Position numbers and translations under genes: made by a program. The notes under the pieces were generated by a model that saw only the letters and a list, made by a program, of their open reading frames with translations, did not search any database and was not told where the DNA came from. A stretch of 64,000 nt of DNA, from positions 92,086,316 to 92,150,315 of the forward strand of contig CM047810.1 in assembly GCA_026214975.1 (NCBI GenBank), in the 5' to 3' direction. Positions 58,013 to 64,000 of this stretch are shown in pieces. Source of the stretch: Gentiana macrophylla (taxonomy: Eukaryota; Streptophyta; Magnoliopsida; Gentianales; Gentianaceae). Position 1 is the first letter of the stretch, and every line of letters starts with the position of its first letter.

Positions 58013-58400
58013 GTTTCTATTTATTTTTAATCTCCACTAATTCCTGCTACTACTTTTCATTTATCTTTGCTAATATATTTCATTTCTCCTCACTTACAGC
58101 TTCTTTCAACTTATTGAAGTAGTCCCTTGAATTAAGCCTTAAATGAGCCTTATATGAGCCTGATACCGTGTTACTGATACTATGTGCCTTATATGATACT
58201 GTTACTAATATTGTGTGCCTTATACGAGCCTTACATGAGCCATATATGATACTGTGTCCCTTGAATTAAGCCTTAAATGAGCCTTATATGAGCCAGGTAT
58301 GTGTGCCTTGAAGTAGTCCCTTGAATTAAACATTAAATGAGCCTTATATGAGCCTAATCTTGTATTCGATACCGTGTTCTCGAGCATCATTAATATCACA
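58013..58400. repeat. Degenerate tandem repeats after the kinase exon
   Basis: From about 58,115 the words CCTTGAATTAAGCCTTAAAT and GAGCCTTATATGAGCC recur at least four times with variable spacers such as GATACTGTGTTACTGATACT. Period is irregular (roughly 35-130 bp). No coding potential. Confidence 0.75.
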
Positions 58401-59535
58401 ATGTATTGTTAGTAAAATGTGTCATTGCAGGTGGTTTTGTCCTAGGTGAATGAAGACTGTTGATTCAAAATGGTGAGACAATGATGGTGTTTCATCACAA
58501 GTATACAAGGAAAAATCAAGATCATCATATGCCTAAGAGCCATATGTTGCATTTACATACTACTAGTTAGTTGGTTCTCGTAAATCTATGTTTTTTTATT
58601 TTTATTTTATAGAAATGGCATGAATAATCCTTTTCTTGATGTAACTTAATCATCATATATGTTGATGTTAAAGTTGTTTATCATATATGTTGTAATTTTT
58701 TTTCCATTGTGATTGAATGTGTTATTTGAAAATACACAAGTTTTTTGGGTGTTAATGTTATTACATTATTGTCCAAATGATTTTTAGTTTATGGTTTGTT
58801 TCCGTTTTAATCCATAAATGAATATTGGGTGTCGGTGTTGTTGTAAAACTTGCTGAGTCCATGATTTTTGTCTAATCCCACACTGCTATTGCTAATGGTA
58901 ATGGTAATGGTAATGATGTTAATGATACTGTTTTACTGATACTGTGTTAGTGTAAACGCTGTGATTAAATTTGGCTTTCAATAATTACGTCGAAAGAGTA
59001 TCGTATGAGATCTCAAAATGAAGAGAAAAATAATATGAACTTTGCTGAAAGAATTTTGAAGCTCGGTATTCTAAATCAAAAATTACGTTCATAAGAAAAA
59101 CACTCCGATTAATACAAATGTTTTTTCGGCTTTTAAAATTTATGTCGGAAGGGTATCGTATGAGATATTAAAATAAATAGCAAAAAAAAACATGAATTTT
59201 GGGGAATTTTTTTTGATGATCGGAGTTCTACGTCAAAAGTTACGGTTGTTAAAAGAAAAAAGGAAAAAGAGCAGCATGAAGTATGATGTGTCGCGCGCTA
59301 CTTTAAGGGTAAAGCTGTCCGTCAGATATTGTTCATCATTTTTACAACTAAAACAATATGTGTCATGTTTATTTATTTTGTATTAAAAAATAGGTTTTTT
59401 TTTTGGGCTCATTCCCCCCTCTTATATTTTTGAATAGTATTGATTAATATGAGACTTATTAATTTCTACGAATCCTATAATTATTCATGGTTTAATAATT
59501 AAAATTATACTGTAACAATTTGTTATTAATATATC
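58401..59535. repeat. Intergenic DNA with a two-copy degenerate repeat
   Basis: A block at about 58,970-59,100 (GGCTTTCAATAATTACGTCG, GAGTATCGTATGAGAT) recurs at about 59,130-59,260 (GGCTTTTAAAATTTATGTCG, GGGTATCGTATGAGAT), about 157 bp apart. A short GGTAAT hexamer array lies near 58,893-58,915. No gene is supported. Confidence 0.6.
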
Positions 59536-59604
59536 CAGAAATTGGAAAATCAGGCCACGTCAGACCTGACACTTGAAAATCAGGTTGTGCCTTTTCTGAC
59601 ATGA

Positions 59605-59830
59605 AAAATCTGGTAAACGTAGAGATCCTTACGTTCAGACGTAGAGATATCTACGTTCAGACGTAAGGAAATATAACTAACATAAAACGTTGCAGTTGAT
59701 CTTTCCCTACGTTTAAACGTAGGGAAATCCAAAAGTGAATTTTTGATATTTATCTACGTCTGAACGTAATAAAATCTACGTTTAAACGTAGGTTTTTTTA
59801 CGTTTAAACGTAGATTTTCTACGTTTGACA
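59605..59830. repeat. Left array of TACGTTTAAACGTA palindromes
   Basis: Exact copies at 59,708-59,721, 59,777-59,790 and 59,799-59,812, with variants such as TACGTTCAGACGTA and TACGTCTGAACGTA between. Each unit is a perfect or near-perfect 14-bp palindrome. Confidence 0.9.
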
Positions 59831-60904
59831 GTGGTAGATGGATATTAATGTTGTTGTAAGGTGCTTGTTGAATATACACCACATTAACGGGATTTTTCTC
59901 ATTCCTTCAAAGGCTTTGAATCTAATATCAATTTTGTGCTCACTTCTTCATCTTTCAAGTCCATTTCTTCATCATTCAAGTGCTAAAATGGGTAAGTTAT
60001 TGCTATCTTATTTATCTTAATTCAAGTGCTCAATGTGTGTATGTTATTTATATTGTAGTAATCATATGTCTAAAACCGAAACGTGTGTTTTAAGTAGGTT
60101 GTTTATGTAATGTTCATACTTCTAAGTAGTGTATTTAAGTATTTTCTTAGGGTTCAATTACTAGGTTTTAGTGTAATTAATGATATTTATTTAACCGAAA
60201 TGTGTGTTTTGAGTAGTGATTATGTTATTTATATTGTAGAAATGATATGTATTTATCTGAAATGTGTGTTTTAAGTAGGTTGTTTATGTAATTTTATACA
60301 TCTAAGAACGATAGTGTTATAATTTTTGATTTGATAATGTAGTGTAATTTATGAAAGTGTAATATATGGTAGCATGATAGTAGTATTGCCAATGACCTAA
60401 TTATGCCCTTGAAAATAGGCTAACATGTATGTGAATTAAAAAACTAAAACAAACAACAAATTAATGTTGTTTGAAAATCCAACAATCAATATCTAGCACT
60501 GAATTCCATGGTATGCCTCGGCCTGATGAGGTTCTTAGAATTGCATGCTTTCGCTAGGGTGTTTTCGATTCCTTCTGATCCGCTGTGTCATGCCTAAGCT
60601 CCATGCTTTGTATTGGGGCTCTGGTAGGTAGCTCGTAGAAAATTTCATTAGTCCGCTCAATAGAGCATCTTTTTCTGTCCTCGCGACTGGTAAGCCTCAC
60701 CGGAAGTGAGGCACCCTTAGATTGAAAATATAAGTTACGCTCGCGGCTATGTACGGCGTCCGTTCTCCTAAATCATCATCAAGTATTCTATGACGTGGCA
60801 AAAACCATATTATCTTCTTCTCTTACCCCCCTTAACGTTACAACACAACAGAACACAAAACAACGATGTTCCAAAAAACAAAAAGAGATGATAAGACATT
60901 TCGC

Positions 60905-61100
60905 GTGTATATATGTGTATATATATGTACATATATATGTAGATATATATCTATGTATACATATGTGTCTATATATGTGTATATATATGTACATATATAT
61001 GTAGATATATATCTATGTATGTGCGTGTATATATATGTATATATATATACACATTTAGATATATGTGTATATATGTGTGTATATCTAAATGTGTATATAT
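60905..61100. repeat. AT/GT-rich tandem repeat inside the Mutator-like element
   Basis: A roughly 60-bp block (TGTGTATATATATGTACATA ... GATATATATCTATGTAT) occurs twice in a row at about 60,915-60,960 and 60,977-61,022, followed by more TATATATGTG sequence. Frames through it on either strand are repeat artefacts. Confidence 0.8.
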
Positions 61101-61369
61101 ATAGAGTAAATAAATACATATCATGTTTACCATTTTTTGGAAACAATCTTTTTTAAGTTGATAATGATTTAGTTGATACTGACTTGAATCGTTTTTTTTT
61201 TGTTTTAAACAGATAATCGCAACACTATGATTGTTGTCTCGTTCAACGTAGAATTTACGTATGATCCTATCTATAACCGGTGGAATCATGTAAATGGATC
61301 GATGTTCTCATTATTTGTCCCAAAGAAAATATGATTGAATGCGTTATTGGATAAAGTGCATTTGAGGCT

Positions 61370-61600
61370 TGGTATTGATCGGTCTGATTCAAAACTCAAC
61401 CTAAAAGCTTTGTTTACTTACGGTAGTGTGGGAAATATCGTAAAAATCGCCATACATAGATAAAAGCTCAACCTAAAAGCTTACTAAAAATCGCCATACA
61501 TAGATAAAAGTTTACTTACGGTAGTCTAATTCAAAGCTCAACCTAAAAGCTTTGTTCACTATCAGAATTTCTTGCAAAAATCGCCAAAAATCGCCAATCG
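61370..61600. repeat. Shuffled short direct repeats
   Basis: Three short words, GCTCAACCTAAAAGCTT, AAAATCGCCATACATAGATA and TTTACTTACGGTAGT, each occur two or three times in changing order. This looks like repeated local template switching. Confidence 0.75.
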
Positions 61601-61675
61601 CCACTCAGAATTTGAAATATGATAGAAAAAAAGAAGATAAAAGGGAAGGACAAGTATGTGAACCGTCTAAACGTA

Positions 61676-61905
61676 ATGAACTCTACGTTTAAACGTAGAG
61701 TTCATTACGTTTAGACGTAGAGTTCATTACGTTTAGACGTAGCTAAATTGCAAAATATCTCATTTGGATTTCTCTACGTTTAAACGTAGAGTTTCTACGT
61801 TTAAACGTAGAGAAAGATCTTTTGCACCTGCTATGTTATTTACATTTCCTGAAGTTTAAACGTAGATATCCCTACGTTTAAACGTAGAGATCTCTACGTT
61901 ACTGT
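61676..61905. repeat. Right array of TACGTTTAAACGTA palindromes
   Basis: Exact copies at 61,684-61,697, 61,775-61,788, 61,796-61,809 and 61,873-61,886, with TACGTTTAGACGTA variants at 61,706-61,719 and 61,728-61,741. It ends about 260 bp upstream of the p24 start codon. Confidence 0.9.
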
Positions 61906-62162
61906 ATTTTTCACGCCGGAAAAGCGCGATTTTGAGTGTCGGATCGCACACGACGCGATTTTCCAATTTCTGTAATATATCCGCAGCATCCTGTGACTTT
62001 AGGCAATTTCCCTTAACAAAGTACTACTAGGAGTCTAGGAGCGATCCGATTTTTTACTGGTCGGAGAAATTAAACGTCAAACTTGAATCCAGAGATAATA
62101 CCCGTTTTCCAAAATTTCACAGCTGAATCACGTTTTTCCTTTTGACTAATTGCTCAAAAAAA

Positions 62163-63896
62163 ATGGCGGAGAGAGGGGAGAGGATTAGGTGGATGCGTGT
62201 CTACTCTCTTTTGGTGCTTCTCCTTTTCAGCCTCGTCGGAGACCTTTCAGTCGTCTCCGCCCTTTCTGTGACGGTAACCAAAGACGAATGCGTTTACGAG
62301 TATGTCATATACGAAGGCGATACCATTACTGGTAACTTCGTCGTCGTCGATCATGAACTCTTCTGGAGCTCCGATCACCCCGGCATCGATTTCACGGTAC
62401 TACTCTTTTATTACCTTCTTTTTTAGTTGGATTTTGATTTGAGTCGAATTTTTAAATCTAGGTCTTGATTATCAACGATTGATGGGTATGTATGACTTGC
62501 TAATTTGATTGAATTGTATAGGAGGAAAATTGATTTACTACTTCTAGATTGAATTTCTCATCGTTTCTTTTACTAATCTAGTACTTTCTTTTCATTTTTA
62601 AGACTTGGATGAATTATCGTTAATGTCCATATATAGTGCATTTATAGTATTTGTCACCAGATCAGGTCTCAGCAGGCGGCTTTTATGAGTATATAAAAGT
62701 TGGTGTTAGCTGTTCCATGAGTGTTGATTTTGTCGTGTTGTGTTTGATTTGAGCAAGATTACGAATTGGTTTGGTTAAATTCCTTACCTTTTCTTTCAAG
62801 AGATTAGAAGTTTGTAGTGCAGTAAGGTCTTAACAAATACAACATGGAATAAACAGTAAATACAACTTTGACAAATGGAAGTGCCCAGAGATGTTTATGT
62901 ATGCTAGAGTTCCTCGTGATCCACCGAACAGTATTTTCCAACAGCAACAATGACTTTAACCTATCAACATAAACTTCATGAAGTTTTGCTGGTGGATTAA
63001 GTTAACTATTTTTCATAAGACTCGCTGCAAAAGATTCCAGTAGAATATATAGAATGATAAATGCGACAAACTTTGCCATAAGTCTCATTTCTTGGCCCCG
63101 AATGATGCTATAAGTTGACACTGGACACAGTCACAATAAGCTCTCAAATTTTGTTACGTCCTGTTTACGTTGATTTTACTTGAATATTATTTTCCTGATT
63201 GAGTAGCTTCTCAATTATCAGATTAGTAGATATAATAATATAATCATTATTTCTATCATCATCATAATCAATGAATCTTGGGCTAACTTTGGTGATCTCC
63301 AAAACAAAGAAGATCCATCTATAAATGTGAACCAGCCGGATTGTTTAAGAGTAGAGTTGAGGCGATTAACAATTTGGTCACTTGATTAGCCTTGTGCATT
63401 CAAGTTTAACCTTGATCTGTTTTTCTGCAGGTGACGGCTCCTGGAGATAATATCGTACACTCTTTAAAGGGCACATCAGGAGACAAATTTGAAATTAAAG
63501 CCCCAAGAAGTGGGATGTACAAATTTTGTTTCCACAACCCTGAGTCAACACCTGAGACAGTCTCGTTCTACATACATGTTGGTCATATTCCTAGTGAACA
63601 TGACCTTGCGAAAGATGGTTTGTATTAATGATTTAAGAAATGTCACTAGCTTTTATTATATGCACATCTGCATGTACAGTTGTCCACATTGCTTCTTCAT
63701 GGCAGATGTCTAATGAAGTTTGGCAACTGTACATTATTCCCTGCTGAAATTTTCTCTTCTATTAATGATTGTGCTTTGTCTCTTGTAGAGCATTTGGATC
63801 CCATCAATGTAAAACTTGCTGAACTGAAAGAGGCATTGGAATCTGTCGTCACAGAGCAGAAATACTTGAAAGCGCGTGATTCTCGCCATCGCCATA
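62163..63896 (+). CDS. p24-beta family cargo receptor (emp24/GOLD domain), partial
   Basis: Exons 62,163-62,396, 63,431-63,617 and 63,789-63,896, all GT-AG with matching phases. The gene continues past the window (phase 1 at the last junction). It starts MAERGERIRWMRVYSLLVLL: a signal peptide with hydrophobic core LLVLLLFSLV, cleavage likely after VVSA. The GOLD domain follows (DECVYEYVIYEGDTITGNFV, DHPGIDFT, LKGTSGDKFEIKAPRSGMYK, FCFHNPESTPETVSFYIHVG) with the two conserved cysteines (KDEC and KFCF), then the coiled-coil stretch DPINVKLAELKEALESVVTE. The missing 3' end should encode the rest of the coil, the transmembrane helix and a short COPI/COPII-binding tail. Such proteins cycle between ER and Golgi as cargo receptors. 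It is closest in my recollection to Arabidopsis p24beta2/beta3. ATG 62,163 is chosen because it opens the signal peptide. Confidence 0.93.
62397..63430 (+). other. Intron 1 of the p24 gene
   Basis: A 1,034-bp intron. No nested element with recognisable ends and no open frame of interest. Confidence 0.8.
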
Positions 63897-64000
63897 GTAA
63901 GGCCTTTCATGATTTCACAGTGTGCTCAATTGCTAGTTGGTTGTTAAATGCTATGTATAATGAATTTTCTAGGCTTTGCATAAGATTGACAATTCATCGT

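Larger units (their letters stand above)
59536..61972. mobile_element. Mutator-like element with long TIRs and palindrome arrays
   Basis: 2,437 bp. Ends CAGAAATTGGAAAATC and its inverse GATTTTCCAATTTCTG, bordered by a perfect 9-bp target duplication TAATATATC (59,527-59,535 and 61,973-61,981). The outer about 300 bp on each side (59,536-59,835 and 61,665-61,972) are imperfect inverted copies. The interior has no transposase ORF, so it is non-autonomous. Internal blocks: unidentified moderately GC-rich DNA (60,500-60,780), alternating AT/GT repeats (60,900-61,100) and shuffled short repeats (61,370-61,600). Confidence 0.88.

Noticed and set aside
60500..60780. A captured gene or organelle/rDNA fragment within the Mutator-like element
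   Set aside because: The sequence is GC-richer than its surroundings, but no frame longer than about 25 codons matches anything I recognise.
60788..61289. Several overlapping frames on both strands near 61 kb
   Set aside because: They are translations of alternating TA/TG repeats (Tyr-Ile-His runs) and carry no protein information.

Overview
This window looks like nuclear DNA from a eudicot plant. It has intron-rich genes with GT-AG junctions, AT-rich intergenic DNA, Athila-type Ty3/gypsy elements primed by tRNA-Asp, Copia elements primed by tRNA-iMet, and many MITE-like elements. I see no bacterial genes, CRISPR arrays, rRNA genes or functional tRNA genes. The species cannot be named from the sequence alone.

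Layout. At 1-5.3 kb a complete 17-exon ERD6-like sugar transporter reads as an unbroken 475-residue protein, with a 212-bp Mutator-type MITE in intron 7. The 5.3-10.8 kb stretch is gene-poor and holds small mobile elements: a tRNA-derived SINE with a 13-bp target duplication, a second copy of the repeat at the window start, a hAT-like element and a foldback MITE. From 10,856 to 56,363 lies a nest of LTR retrotransposons. The outer shell is one minus-strand Copia element (A) of about 5 kb, split into three pieces. One insert is a 15.6-kb Athila-type element (12,506-28,102, TSD ATAAT). The other is a plus-strand Copia (B, about 28,821-53,647). B has lost its middle and contains a degenerate Copia-like stretch, a 3'-truncated Athila with nearly intact pol (32,092 to about 40,225), a fragment of a minus-strand Copia (C), and a minus-strand non-autonomous Ty3-type element (E, 42,707-52,137). 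E's two LTRs each carry a different later insertion: a LINE-like insert with a 14-bp TSD, and a solo LTR with TSD ATTAT. Each insertion is confirmed by the empty site in the sister LTR.

From 56.4 to 59.5 kb there is C-rich low-complexity DNA, a possible transit-peptide exon followed by a single exon of an RBK-like receptor-like cytoplasmic kinase, and degenerate tandem repeats. A 2.4-kb Mutator-like element (59,536-61,972, 9-bp TSD) has about 300-bp terminal inverted repeats carrying arrays of a TACGTTTAAACGTA palindrome. It ends 190 bp upstream of the start codon of a p24-beta-type cargo receptor gene (62,163 onward), which runs off the right end.

The order of insertion can be read from nesting and LTR divergence: A is oldest (LTRs visibly diverged, roughly 15% by eye), then B, then E and its passengers; the Athila element in A is youngest, with LTRs almost identical over more than 1 kb. 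Its 3' half is the least ordinary part: two separate ORFs of the same plant-transposon-protein type follow pol, and the second is preceded by a module resembling the GC-rich plus TATA region of the element's own LTR. All percentages are eye estimates; no alignment or search was run.
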